A stretch of 64,000 bases of DNA, taken from NCBI GenBank assembly GCA_044464765.1, contig JBIQKZ010000002.1:200266-264265 (forward strand). Direction: 5' to 3'. Both the position numbers and the translations under genes were made by a program. Source of the DNA: JBIQKZ01 sp044464765 (lineage in GTDB: Bacteria > Pseudomonadota > Gammaproteobacteria > Burkholderiales > Burkholderiaceae_B). Shown piece by piece: positions 44,115 to 53,182 of this stretch. Under the pieces are notes generated by a model. The model was given only the letters and a program-made list of their open reading frames with translations. It was not told where the DNA came from and searched no databases. Within the stretch, counting starts at the first letter, position 1. Each line of letters starts with the position of its first letter.

Positions 44115-45086
44115 ATGAGTGCAAAAACGATTTTCACCGGTGTGGCGGCGACAGCCCTGGCCACGCTATTGACGTTCAACGGACTTGACGTTGCCACCGC
44201 AAATACCGAGCTATCCGAAGCCGATACACAAGCAATGACGATTTCGGCAAAGGCAGCACCGATTGAACTCACGCACGTGCACGGGCTTGCCTATAGCGCG
44301 AACGGTAAACAGCTGCTTATCCCAAGCCACCATGGCATCGCAGCGTATGCCGATGGGCAATGGTCAAAGATGACCGGGCCTGAGCATGATTATATGGGGT
44401 TTGCCGCCACCCGCGAGGCGCTTTACAGCAGCGGGCACCCCGCAGCAGGCTCGAACCTAATTAATCCATTCGGCCTCATCAAAAGTACGGATGCAGGAAA
44501 AACCTGGCGGCAGTTGGGGCTTGAAGGAGAGTCCGATTTTCATACCTTGGCCACGAGCTATGAAACCAATGCGGTGTATGTTCTGAATTATGGGCCTAAT
44601 ACCCGGATGCCCCAAGCGGGGCTGTATATGACTCAAACAGACGGCTTGGCGTGGACGCGCTCAGCAGCTAACGGCCTGAAGTCCAAAGTTAACAGCTTGG
44701 CGGTGCACCCGCGCGATGTCAACGTCGTTGCCGTGGGCGCTGCCGACGGGTTGTACTTGTCTCGTGACGCGGGCAACCATTTTGAGCCATTGGTTCGGAG
44801 CACGCAGGTACTCGCGCTGTGGTTCGATCTGGATGGCGAGCACCTTTGGGTCAGTAGTTATGCAAATACTCCAGTGCTGGGTCGCATGGGTCTGAAGGAC
44901 GGCGGAGCTAATGCAAAAATCAAGCTTCCTACACTGGATGAAGACGCAGTGGCCTTTATTGCTCAAAACCCTACCCGCCACGAAGAACTTGCGATCGCGA
45001 CCTTCAAGCGTAGCGTCTATATCAGTCAAGATCGTGGTGCGACCTGGCTACAGATTGCTAAAGGTGGCACGACGCTCGATAAGTAA
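44115..45086 (+). CDS. F510_1955-type exported BNR/beta-propeller protein
   Basis: 323 residues with a signal peptide (ending VATA) and a beta-propeller of photosystem-stability/BNR-like repeats: GLIKSTDAGKTWRQLG, LYLSRDAGNHFEPL, VYISQDRGATWLQI, each with an Asp-box-like SxDxGxTW motif. The LTHVHGLAYSANGKQLLIPSHHG opening is typical of the exported proteins labelled F510_1955 glycosylhydrolase in copper and mercury islands. No catalytic residues can be assigned; it may be a binding or scaffold protein in the periplasm. Confidence 0.82.
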   Translation: MSAKTIFTGVAATALATLLTFNGLDVATANTELSEADTQAMTISAKAAPIELTHVHGLAYSANGKQLLIPSHHGIAAYADGQWSKMTGPEHDYMGFAATREALYSSGHPAAGSNLINPFGLIKSTDAGKTWRQLGLEGESDFHTLATSYETNAVYVLNYGPNTRMPQAGLYMTQTDGLAWTRSAANGLKSKVNSLAVHPRDVNVVAVGAADGLYLSRDAGNHFEPLVRSTQVLALWFDLDGEHLWVSSYANTPVLGRMGLKDGGANAKIKLPTLDEDAVAFIAQNPTRHEELAIATFKRSVYISQDRGATWLQIAKGGTTLDK

Positions 45087-45143
45087 TCTCCTGACATCGT
45101 ATCGTTTGGCATTCACATAGCGTAAAGCAATTTGAGTAGTTTC

Positions 45144-45257
45144 ATGAGTAATAAACTGATAAAAATCATTGTGATCGCACTGGCGGCGATTGGACTCATA
45201 GCCGTTTTTGCTTTTGTCGGCATGGGAGCCATGATGTTTTGGATGATGGGCACTTAA
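45144..45257 (+). CDS. 37-residue Met-rich single-pass membrane peptide
   Basis: A short open frame between the propeller gene and copA encodes MSNKLIKIIVIALAAIGLIA followed by VFAFVGMGAMMFWMMGT. It is one transmembrane helix with a Met-rich end. Lys residues at the N-terminus and Met at the C-terminus suggest an N-in orientation with Met facing the periplasm. Ribosome site is weak (GAGTAG). Its position in a copper operon supports it being real; function unknown. Confidence 0.6.
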   Translation: MSNKLIKIIVIALAAIGLIAVFAFVGMGAMMFWMMGT

Positions 45258-45338
45258 CGCGAGCGTTACACGCTTAAGTGCCTCCCTGCTGACAGTATCG
45301 AAAATGCAACCACACAGCCCAACCTGAAGAATACCTAT

Positions 45339-45358
45339 GCATTACAAAAATGTAATGC
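45339..45358. promoter_or_regulatory. Cop box 5 (copA promoter)
   Basis: GCATTACA-AAAA-TGTAATGC, with an exact core palindrome and eight-base arms, about 118 bases upstream of copA. Confidence 0.82.
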
Positions 45359-45476
45359 CGGCGTCATTGGGCCGACAGGCACATTTCGTTAAAGTGCTAG
45401 TCATCAATTTAATTTGAGGCTTTGATCATCGAAGGATGATTGATGTCTGCCTCTTTCGACTTTGGGATACGCTCAC

Positions 45477-47318
45477 GTGAAACACCTGCTACCGTCCTCG
45501 CTTGCACTACCTATTCTGCCCCGTCGCCGATTCGTTCAGGGCCTAGCGGCCGGCGGCGTATTGTTGGGCTTATCGCCCTTTGCCCGAGCTGCTGGGAGTC
45601 CGTCCGCCAAGACGAGCACCGGCTCAGCCGCTGTGCTGACGGGGACCGAGTTCAACCTGGAGATCGGTGAATCGCCCGTCAACTTCACCGGCAATCCACG
45701 CATGGCGACAACAGTCAATGGCTCGCTTCCTGCGCCTACCTTACGCTGGCGCGAAGGCGATACGATCACTATTCGCGTCAAGAACCGCCTCAAGGAAGCC
45801 ACCTCCATTCATTGGCACGGTATCATCCTGCCCTTCCAAATGGATGGCGTGCCAGGTATCAGTTTTGCGGGCATCGCCCCAGGGGAAACGTTTACCTACC
45901 GATTTAAAGTCGAACAAAGCGGCACGTACTGGTATCACTCGCACTCAGGGATGCAGGAGGCGACCGGCGTTTATGGGGCGATCATTATCGACCCGGCACA
46001 AACCGACCCCATACGCGCGGATCGGGAGTACGTCGTTCAGCTCTCTGACTGGACCGACGAGGACCCGATGCGAGTCCTGTCCAAACTCAAGATGCAAGGC
46101 GACTACTACAACTACAACCAACCCACCGCCATTGATTTCTTCCAGGATGCCTCGCGAGATGGCCTAAAAGCGGCTATCGATAAGCGCAAGATGTGGAACG
46201 AGATGCGCATGAGTCCGACCGATTTGGCTGACCTGTCCGCGAACGTGCTGACCTACCTGATGAACGGTACAACACCAGCGGGCAACTGGACGGGGCTGTT
46301 TCGTGCCGGAGAACGGGTCCGCCTGCGCTTTATCAACGGTGCGGCCAATACCTTTTACGATATACGCATTCCCGGCCTTCAGTTGACCGTGGTCCAGGCT
46401 GACGGCGTGAACGTAGAGCCTGTAACGGTCGATGAGTTCCGGTTTGGGCCTGGGGAGACCTATGACGTGCTGGTACAGCCTAAAGACGACGTTTACACCG
46501 TATATGCGCAAGCCATGGACCGCACCGGATATGCCCGCGGCACGCTGGCTACGCGTGCCGGTCTCGAAGCGCCAGTGCCGGCGCTTGACCCTGCAGAATG
46601 GCTCACCATGGCGGACATGATGGGTGCTATGGGTGGGGGCATGGCGGGAATGAACCATGGCGCGCCTGGCCAATCGTCCATGGGCGGTATGGACCACGGC
46701 AATATGGCAGGGATGAACCATGGCAGCATGCAGGGAATGAATCACGCAGGCATGGCTGGCATGGATCATGGCGCAATGGCAGCGGCTGGCGCGAGCACCC
46801 AAGTGCGCCACGCCAAGACCGAGTATGGCCCAAGTATCGATATGCGGGTCGACATGCCGCGCACCAACCTGGACGATCCCGGCATTGGGCTGCGCAACAA
46901 CGGCCGCCGAGTATTGACGCTATCGGACTTGCACACCGTGGGTGGCGCGATGGATCCGCGCGGTGCAGAGCGTGAAATCGAGCTGCACCTCACCGGCAAT
47001 ATGGAGCGCTATACCTGGTCGTTCGACGGCGTTGAATATGGAAAATCGACGCCAGTCCATTTCCGCTACGGCGAGCGGGTCAGAGTCATATTGCACAACG
47101 ACACCATGATGACGCACCCGATGCACTTGCACGGTATGTGGAGTGAGCTGGAGGCCCCCGACGGCAGCTTCCAAGCTCGCCGTCACACAATTCCCGTGCA
47201 GCCGGCGCAACGCATCAGCTTTCTCGTAACCGCCGATGCACTGGGTCGCTGGGCTTGGCACTGCCATCTGATGCTGCATATGGATGCGGGGATGTTTCGC
47301 GAAGTGGTGGTGGCATGA
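45477..47318 (+). CDS. copA: Copper-resistance multicopper oxidase CopA
   Basis: About 613 residues. Tat signal PRRRFVQGLAAGGVLLGLSP exports it folded. Three cupredoxin domains carry all four copper motifs: HWHG, WYHSHSG, HPMHLHG and WHCHLMLHMDAGM. Between domains 2 and 3 a Met/His-rich insert (repeats of MNHG, MDHG) of about 55 residues is typical of PcoA/CopA and binds extra Cu(I). It oxidises periplasmic Cu(I). GTG at 45477 was used as start; a TTG at 45462 in the same frame is possible. Overlaps copB. Confidence 0.93.
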   Translation: MKHLLPSSLALPILPRRRFVQGLAAGGVLLGLSPFARAAGSPSAKTSTGSAAVLTGTEFNLEIGESPVNFTGNPRMATTVNGSLPAPTLRWREGDTITIRVKNRLKEATSIHWHGIILPFQMDGVPGISFAGIAPGETFTYRFKVEQSGTYWYHSHSGMQEATGVYGAIIIDPAQTDPIRADREYVVQLSDWTDEDPMRVLSKLKMQGDYYNYNQPTAIDFFQDASRDGLKAAIDKRKMWNEMRMSPTDLADLSANVLTYLMNGTTPAGNWTGLFRAGERVRLRFINGAANTFYDIRIPGLQLTVVQADGVNVEPVTVDEFRFGPGETYDVLVQPKDDVYTVYAQAMDRTGYARGTLATRAGLEAPVPALDPAEWLTMADMMGAMGGGMAGMNHGAPGQSSMGGMDHGNMAGMNHGSMQGMNHAGMAGMDHGAMAAAGASTQVRHAKTEYGPSIDMRVDMPRTNLDDPGIGLRNNGRRVLTLSDLHTVGGAMDPRGAEREIELHLTGNMERYTWSFDGVEYGKSTPVHFRYGERVRVILHNDTMMTHPMHLHGMWSELEAPDGSFQARRHTIPVQPAQRISFLVTADALGRWAWHCHLMLHMDAGMFREVVVA

Positions 47319-48451
47319 GCTCAATAATCGAGAAAAAGGGAATCTTGACCGTGAATACCCATATAAGAAAACGCATTCTTGGAGTCGCCATCGCAACGCT
47401 CGGTGCAACTCCGCTTTTTGCCTACGCCCAAGCGCACGACGCCCATAGCGGCCATACCGCCATGCCGGCCAGCTCGGCGCCTGCCGATGCAGCAAGCATG
47501 CCTGGCATGGATCACAGCAAAATGAGTATGCCTGACATGGACCATGGCACCATGAATATGAAGCCAACCTCCGCGCCTAAGCCAGCAGAGGCCATGCCGG
47601 GTATGAACCATGGCCAAGCCAACACAGCGCCACCTGCGCCTGCTCACGATATGGGAGCAATGGATATGGGCGGTGGCGAAATGGACCACAGCGATATGCA
47701 GATGCAAGGCGGATCGGCGCCACCCGATGCCCGCGATCCGGATGCCTACTCCGATGGCTACGTGCGTAACGCGGGCAAGTATGCGTTGCCACCCTCAGAT
47801 GCGCTGATCATGTCGGACATGCACAACTTCGGTTCGGTCTACTTCGACCGATTGGAGTACGTCAGGGCGCGAGACGAAGAATGGGCGGCCTACGAAGGTG
47901 AGGCCTGGTATGGCAGCACCTATAACCGCGCCGTCATTAAAGCGGAGGGCGAAGTAGCGAGCGGAAAATTACAGGAATCCGAGACGCAGTTGCTGTGGCG
48001 TCATGCGGTTTCAACATTCTGGGATACGGAACTCGGCGTGCGATTCGACCATGCACAGGGCGCGCCAAACCGGGAATGGCTGGCATTCGGCTTTAAAGGG
48101 CTTGCGCCTTATTGGTTCGAGGTGGATGCCACCGCCTATGTCGGCCCCAGCGGACGAACCGCTCTGGGGCTGAAGGCGGAGTATGACATCTTGCTTACCC
48201 AAAAGCTCTACCTACAACCGAGCGTGGAAGTCAATTTCCATGGAAAGGACGATGAACGCTGGGGCATTGGCAGCGGCCTGACCGACGGCACTGCGGGCTT
48301 GCGTCTCAAATACGAACTCACGCGTCAGTTTGTTCCTTACGTTGGCGTGGAATGGTCCAGCAAGTTCGGAAAGACGGCGGATTATGCGCGCGCGGCGGGG
48401 GACTCCAAGCAGGAAACCCGTTTCGTAGCCGGTTTGAGCTTTCGATTTTAA
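47315..48451 (+). CDS. copB: Copper-resistance outer-membrane protein CopB
   Basis: 378 residues from the ATG overlapping the copA stop (ATGA); a GTG at 47351 gives a better-placed signal peptide (ILGVAIATLGATPLFAYAQA). The mature N-terminal 110 residues are very rich in MDH/HSKMSM-type metal-binding motifs. The C-terminal about 220 residues match the CopB/PcoB beta-barrel, from DPDAYSDGY to the final Phe (AGLSFRF), an outer-membrane insertion signal. It works with CopA in periplasmic copper sequestration or export. Confidence 0.93.
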   Translation: MSSIIEKKGILTVNTHIRKRILGVAIATLGATPLFAYAQAHDAHSGHTAMPASSAPADAASMPGMDHSKMSMPDMDHGTMNMKPTSAPKPAEAMPGMNHGQANTAPPAPAHDMGAMDMGGGEMDHSDMQMQGGSAPPDARDPDAYSDGYVRNAGKYALPPSDALIMSDMHNFGSVYFDRLEYVRARDEEWAAYEGEAWYGSTYNRAVIKAEGEVASGKLQESETQLLWRHAVSTFWDTELGVRFDHAQGAPNREWLAFGFKGLAPYWFEVDATAYVGPSGRTALGLKAEYDILLTQKLYLQPSVEVNFHGKDDERWGIGSGLTDGTAGLRLKYELTRQFVPYVGVEWSSKFGKTADYARAAGDSKQETRFVAGLSFRF

Positions 48452-48514
48452 CCGTTGTACCAGGGAACATCACGCCTGATGCTCTGATTTTTCCCTTATC
48501 CAAAAGTGATTTTT

Positions 48515-49027
48515 ATGAAAAAGACGCTATCTATATTGATATTAAGCACGTTACCCGTTCTGGCATTAGCCGCCGGGAGCCATGGTGGCAGCCATGAGAT
48601 GAAAGACGGCACCATGATGCAGGGTCATGATATGTCCAGCATGAACAAAGGTGACTCCGCCGTGGGACAACCTGGCGACGCCGCCAAGGTCACGCGTACG
48701 ATCGAGCTCGTCATGGACGACACTATGCGTTTCGCTCCAAGCCAGTTCAACGTCAAGCCTGGCGAGACGGTCCGTTTTTTCATGAAGAACAACGGCAAGA
48801 TTCCTCATGAAATGGTAATCGGCTCCGTTGCAGAGCTCAAAGAGCATGCCGCCATGATGCAAAAAATGCCGGGAATGAAACATGCCGAGCCCAATATGAT
48901 CACGGTCAATCCTGGCCAAAAAGGTGGCCTCGTCTGGCAGTTTCCTCAGACCGGAACCGTTGACTTTGCCTGCCTTCTTCCTGGACACATGGAAGCGGGC
49001 ATGATTGGTAAGGTAACAGTCGGATAA
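48515..49027 (+). CDS. Cupredoxin family copper-binding protein (copy 2)
   Basis: 170 residues with signal peptide (TLSILILSTLPVLALAAG), a His/Met linker and a type I copper domain with ligands in GKIPHEMVIG and FACLLPGHMEAGM. Close paralogue of the proteins at 27373 and 56830, here downstream of copAB on the plus strand, so likely a copABI-like operon. Starts at ATG 48515. Confidence 0.9.
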   Translation: MKKTLSILILSTLPVLALAAGSHGGSHEMKDGTMMQGHDMSSMNKGDSAVGQPGDAAKVTRTIELVMDDTMRFAPSQFNVKPGETVRFFMKNNGKIPHEMVIGSVAELKEHAAMMQKMPGMKHAEPNMITVNPGQKGGLVWQFPQTGTVDFACLLPGHMEAGMIGKVTVG

Positions 49028-49120
49028 GGTGACGTAAAGGCGGTACCTTATGGCCAGATTATTCATCCACTGCCTGATGGATTACTAGGCACAGTACCTA
49101 TAATGCGTTCCCGCCAGAGC

Positions 49121-49146
49121 GGCAGCACTGCGTATGTAGTGCTGCC
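49121..49146. repeat. Hairpin GGCAGCACT-N8-AGTGCTGCC
   Basis: Perfect nine-base arms in the 208-base gap between the cupredoxin and peptidase genes. No T run follows directly, so it may act as a weak terminator or mRNA-stabilising hairpin for the copAB-cupredoxin transcript. Confidence 0.6.
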
Positions 49147-49235
49147 AATGCTTATTTCTCTCACACGAATCACAGTCGATCCAGCCACAAAAGGCGAACC
49201 ACGCTCTAGCATTATCCAAATATTTTCTATATGAC

Positions 49236-49817
49236 ATGCATACGATATTAAAAAGCCTGCTTCTCGTCTTCGGTTATCTTCTAACGAATAGCGCCGTGGC
49301 ATCGGAAGTCAGACTGACTTCTATTATCGAAAGCCCTGTTCACACACTCGGCAAACACTCTCACAAGGCGATCCCTCGACTCGAGAGCTTGCGTAAGATG
49401 TTTCTTGCCACGCCGCTGATCGAACGCGCGCGTGTCAACTCATCCTTTGGCTACCGGCTGCATCCCGTATCAGGCAAGTGGGCAGGCCATCAGGGTCTTG
49501 ACTACCCCGCCCCAAAAGGCACTCCCATCCGCGCAACGGCTCAGGGAAAAATCTCTTTCATTGGTGTCCAAAATGGATATGGCAAAGTGATTTTCATAGA
49601 GCATGATAATGAGTATTCCACTGTCTATGCGCATCAAAGCCGTTTTAAGAAAGGTCTAAGAAAAGGTGTCAGCATAGAAAAGGGACAAATCATTGGCTAT
49701 GTCGGTTCAACCGGAACATCCAGTGGCCCTCATTTGCATTATGAGCTGCGCGTCAACAATCAACCGGTAGACCCCATCCAAGAAAAACGGCAACTTGCCT
49801 CCTATGTCCAAAGATGA
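49236..49817 (+). CDS. M23 family metallopeptidase
   Basis: 193 residues with a signal peptide (LLLVFGYLLTNSAVAS). The LytM core has zinc ligands in SSFGYRLHPVSGKWAGHQGLD (His, Asp) and GPHLHYELR (HxH); both are intact, so it should cleave peptidoglycan cross-bridges or stem peptides. M23 genes appear in some copper and silver islands, perhaps to remodel the wall for envelope-spanning systems; that link is inference. Lower GC than neighbours in the first 150 bases. Confidence 0.88.
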   Translation: MHTILKSLLLVFGYLLTNSAVASEVRLTSIIESPVHTLGKHSHKAIPRLESLRKMFLATPLIERARVNSSFGYRLHPVSGKWAGHQGLDYPAPKGTPIRATAQGKISFIGVQNGYGKVIFIEHDNEYSTVYAHQSRFKKGLRKGVSIEKGQIIGYVGSTGTSSGPHLHYELRVNNQPVDPIQEKRQLASYVQR

Positions 49818-49898
49818 AGTTACCTTGTGCGGCCGGCGTAGCGATAGCCCGCAAATTACATTGATTGATCGTGCAACAAAGTGAGTGGGATAGTTCCA

Positions 49899-50384
49899 AT
49901 GGCAATAACTGTGAAAAAAGCGGGCGTGATTACCGGAGTGCTTGGTTTACTGGCGCTCGGTGCCGGCTTGTTTATGTATGAACCCTTGACGAGCTCAAGA
50001 TCGGCATTTATTGACCCTTCCAATCGAGAACTCGTCGCCAACGGCAAAGAAATCTACGCCAACAACTGCGCATCTTGCCATGGCGCAAAGTTGGAGGGCC
50101 AGCCTGACTGGCGTATCCGTCAGGCCAATGGTCGTTTGCCTGCGCCGCCGCATGATGAGACCGGGCACACCTGGCATCATCCCGATGCCGTTTTAATTGA
50201 CATTACTAAAAATGGCCTGGTCCCTGGCGTGACAGCCCCACCCGAGTATGTGAGCGATATGCCCGCCTATGGCAAGTTGCTGACCGATCACGACATCCAG
50301 GCTGTGCTCGCTTATATCAAAAGCTCCTGGCCCAAGCAGGCGTTAGCGGCTCAAAAAGAAATCACGCAACAACGGCCACAGTAA
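49899..50384 (+). CDS. Membrane-anchored cytochrome c (copy 2)
   Basis: 161 residues from ATG 49899 (GTG 49881 possible). N-terminal anchor (GVLGLLALGAGLFMY), one haem motif CASCH, axial Met in YVSDMPAYG, and the family block NGRLPAPPHDETGHTWHHP. Paralogue of the cytochromes at 26885 and 56344, but oriented with copAB. Expected to exchange electrons with periplasmic cupredoxins or multicopper oxidases. Confidence 0.9.
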   Translation: MAITVKKAGVITGVLGLLALGAGLFMYEPLTSSRSAFIDPSNRELVANGKEIYANNCASCHGAKLEGQPDWRIRQANGRLPAPPHDETGHTWHHPDAVLIDITKNGLVPGVTAPPEYVSDMPAYGKLLTDHDIQAVLAYIKSSWPKQALAAQKEITQQRPQ

Positions 50385-50405
50385 CTCATTGGGCACGCTA
50401 GCCGT

Positions 50406-52478
50406 TTATTTTACTTTACGCAACCGCAAGGCGTTCGTCACCACCGAAGCTGAACTTAAGCTCATCGCCAGGGCGGCAAACATGGGTGAGAGCAATAGCC
50501 CCGTCCATGGATACAGCACGCCCGCCGCCAGCGGCACGCCCAAAGCGTTATAAACAAAAGCAAACCCCAGGTTTTGCTTCATATTCGCGATGGTCGCGTC
50601 AGACAGATGACGGGCAATCGAGATTCCTCGCAAATCGCCTTTAACCAGCGTGACCTGGGCGCTGTTCATGGCGACATCGGTACCAGTACCCATGGCAATG
50701 CCGACGTTGGCTTTAGCAAGCGCGGGCGCATCGTTAATGCCATCCCCCGCCATCGCCACGATATGCCCTTGGCCCTGAAGCTTTGTAACCAGATCGAGCT
50801 TATCGGCCGGCTTTACTTCACCATGGAATTCGTCGATACCGAGGCGTTGCGCTACAGCCTTAGCTGTCGATACCCCATCGCCTGTGGCCATGATGACTCG
50901 GATTCCTGCGGCCTTCAGTTCACTCAAGGCTTCTTGCGTACTGGCTTTGATAGGGTCGGACACGGCAAGTAGACCCAGCAAGTCGCCGTTCGCAGCTAGA
51001 TACATGACGCTCGCACCTTGCATACGCAGGCTATCCGCCTTCTCGCTTAGTATCGCCACATCGACGCCTTCGTGCAGCATCAGCGCGGTATTACCGAGCG
51101 CCAGACGTTTGTTCTCAACGTATCCGCGAACGCCAATCCCGGAGCCCGACTCAAATTCATCTACCGTGGCTAATGCTAATCCCTGCTCTCGCGCGGCACT
51201 AACGATAGCGTCGGCCAGCGGGTGCTCGCTGCCTTGATCCAGGCTAGCAGCCAAGCGCAGCACCTCGTCGGCGCTAACGCCCTGGACGGCAACCGCTTGC
51301 TCAAACGTGGGCCGCCCTTCGGTCAAGGTGCCAGTCTTATCGACGATCAAAGTATCCACCTTGCGAAAGTTCTCGATGGCGGCGGCATCGCGGAACAAGA
51401 CGCCGTGCGTCGCACCACGACCCGTCGCCACCATGATGGACATGGGTGTCGCCAAGCCTAGCGCGCACGGGCAGGCAATGATCAGCACGGCTACCGCATT
51501 GATCAGACCATATACCCACGCTGGCTGTGGACCCCAGAATCCCCACACGAAAAACGTGATCACCGCTATAGCAACCACCGCCATGACAAAATAGCCGGCC
51601 ACATGATCGGCCATGCGTTGCATAGGCGCTCGGGAGCGTTGCGCTTGCGCCACAAGCTGCACGATTTGAGACAGCACGGTGGCCGCGCCCACTTTCTCGG
51701 CGCGTATCACCAGCGCGCCCGATGTATTCATCGTGGCGCCAATCACTTTATCGCCCACGCGTTTGGTGACGGGTAGCGGCTCACCTGTAAGCATGGATTC
51801 GTCAATGGAGCTTGCGCCTTCTTCCACCGCCCCATCCACCGGCACTTTTTCACCTGGACGCACACGCAAGCGATCGCCTTCGTGAACGTGGGTAAGGGGT
51901 ACATCTTCTTCAGCGCCGTCAGGCAAGATGCGCCCGGCCGTCTTGGGGGCTAAGCCCATTAGCGACTTGATCGCCGCCGAAGTCTGCGATCGGGCTTTCA
52001 GCTCAAGGATTTGCCCGAAAAGCGTCAAGGAAATGATGACGACTGCCGCTTCAAAATACACCGCGATTCGTCCCATGGACAAGAACGTATCGGGAAACAC
52101 TTCTGGCGTAACCGTCGCCACGACGCTATAGATAAATGCCGCCGCCGTTCCCAAGCCGATGAGCGTCCACATATTGGGGCTACGGTTAACGACTGACTGC
52201 ACGCCGCGCACAAAGAACGGCCAGCCAGCCCAAAGCACCACCGGCAAGGAAAGCACCAGTTCAATCCAACTTTGGGCGGTCATGCCAAACCAACCAAACT
52301 GGTGGCCAAACATGGCCAGCGTCGTGACGATCAGGGTGAGTGGCAAGGTCCACCAGAACCGACGAGTGAAGTCCGCCAACTCGGGGTTATCGTCATCGAG
52401 TGTAGGCATAAGCGGTTCCAGCGCCATGCCGCACTTAGGACAGTTTCCAGGGTGATCTCGGCGAATCTCGGGATGCAT
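50406..52478 (-). CDS. Copper P-type ATPase, separated from its YHS domain by TAG
   Basis: 690 residues from the first in-frame ATG. Heavy-metal-binding segment MHPEIRRDHPGNCPKCGM lacks the preceding YTCP, which is encoded upstream of the ATG. The pump core is complete: IIACPCALGLATP, DKTGTLTEG, GDGINDAPALAKA. It is a close paralogue of the ATPase at 20877. In that copy the YHS domain is fused; here one TAG (52512-52514) interrupts the same frame. Whether translation restarts at this ATG is unclear as no good ribosome site is seen. Possibly a functional short pump, possibly a broken gene. Confidence 0.85.
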   Translation of the reverse strand: MHPEIRRDHPGNCPKCGMALEPLMPTLDDDNPELADFTRRFWWTLPLTLIVTTLAMFGHQFGWFGMTAQSWIELVLSLPVVLWAGWPFFVRGVQSVVNRSPNMWTLIGLGTAAAFIYSVVATVTPEVFPDTFLSMGRIAVYFEAAVVIISLTLFGQILELKARSQTSAAIKSLMGLAPKTAGRILPDGAEEDVPLTHVHEGDRLRVRPGEKVPVDGAVEEGASSIDESMLTGEPLPVTKRVGDKVIGATMNTSGALVIRAEKVGAATVLSQIVQLVAQAQRSRAPMQRMADHVAGYFVMAVVAIAVITFFVWGFWGPQPAWVYGLINAVAVLIIACPCALGLATPMSIMVATGRGATHGVLFRDAAAIENFRKVDTLIVDKTGTLTEGRPTFEQAVAVQGVSADEVLRLAASLDQGSEHPLADAIVSAAREQGLALATVDEFESGSGIGVRGYVENKRLALGNTALMLHEGVDVAILSEKADSLRMQGASVMYLAANGDLLGLLAVSDPIKASTQEALSELKAAGIRVIMATGDGVSTAKAVAQRLGIDEFHGEVKPADKLDLVTKLQGQGHIVAMAGDGINDAPALAKANVGIAMGTGTDVAMNSAQVTLVKGDLRGISIARHLSDATIANMKQNLGFAFVYNALGVPLAAGVLYPWTGLLLSPMFAALAMSLSSASVVTNALRLRKVK

Positions 52479-52511
52479 CGGGCAGGTATAGATCGTGCCC
52501 GGTGCGGCTGC

Positions 52512-52790
52512 CTAAGTTGAGTGCTCGCTCGATTGGCTTTTAGAGAGATATTTGGCCGGATCCGCGCTGAATTTGGTCTGACAACTAGTGCTGCAGAAAT
52601 AAAGCGACTGACCGTCGTGCTCAAGATGGTGTGGCGATTGTTCGGTCACCGACATTCCGCACACGGGGTCTTTTAACGCCGAGGCTGAGGACCCAGGCAA
52701 TTTAGCGTGGCTGTTGCCCGCTTGCGTTGATCCGCCGTTTAAGTCACCTGATTGGCCGTGATGGGCGTGATCGTGGTCGTGTGATGTCAT
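52512..52790 (-). CDS. YHS-domain fragment / stand-alone YHS protein
   Basis: 92 residues: a His-rich start (HDHDHAHHG), then a YHS domain with DPVCGMSVTEQSPHHLEHDG and YFCSTSCQTKF, ending SSEHST before TAG. The reading frame resumes as AAAPGTIYTCPMHPEI, so this is the N-terminal domain of the ATPase encoded next, cut off by a nonsense codon. Stand-alone YHS proteins do exist and bind metal, so the product could still be useful. Confidence 0.75.
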   Translation of the reverse strand: MTSHDHDHAHHGQSGDLNGGSTQAGNSHAKLPGSSASALKDPVCGMSVTEQSPHHLEHDGQSLYFCSTSCQTKFSADPAKYLSKSQSSEHST

Positions 52791-53182
52791 GACGTGGCCG
52801 CTTTCCGATTTAGTATTGGGCTACGCTGGCGGTTATCACCATCTTGAAACAGCGTAGAGCCAGAATTCGCGATCGATGGCAAGTATATTAATCATGCCAC
52901 ACTTTACTGTTCGCGAAACTGACAGTTTGCTGTCAACAGCATTACACTTTTGTCATGCTGCGCGATCGCGATGCCAGTTCTTTCTGGCGAGAACTCCACT
53001 TGAGCGAATAGGACCCAACAGTCCGATGACGCTAGCATGACGAATACGCCGTGATTCAGTTTATCCAAGCAATGTAGCTACACCGGGAAAATGGCTCAAC
53101 CAGGCACAGGAATTGCTGAGGGGCAAAAAGTCCGTGCAGTCAGTGCGGGCTCAAACATGTTCGTCATTACTCCCAGATTCCC
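52791..53182. other. Divergent regulatory region with cop box 6
   Basis: 392 bases between divergent copper genes. It contains the palindrome at 52941-52956. No gene or RNA is supported. Confidence 0.6.
52941..52956. promoter_or_regulatory. Cop box 6
   Basis: ATTACA-CTTT-TGTCAT, one mismatch. It is 150 bases upstream of the YHS/ATPase locus on the minus strand and 226 bases upstream of the multicopper oxidase fusion, so could serve both. Confidence 0.65.

Noticed and set aside
49063..49302. 79-codon minus-strand frame before the M23 peptidase
   Set aside because: It overlaps the peptidase signal sequence and contains the intergenic hairpin.
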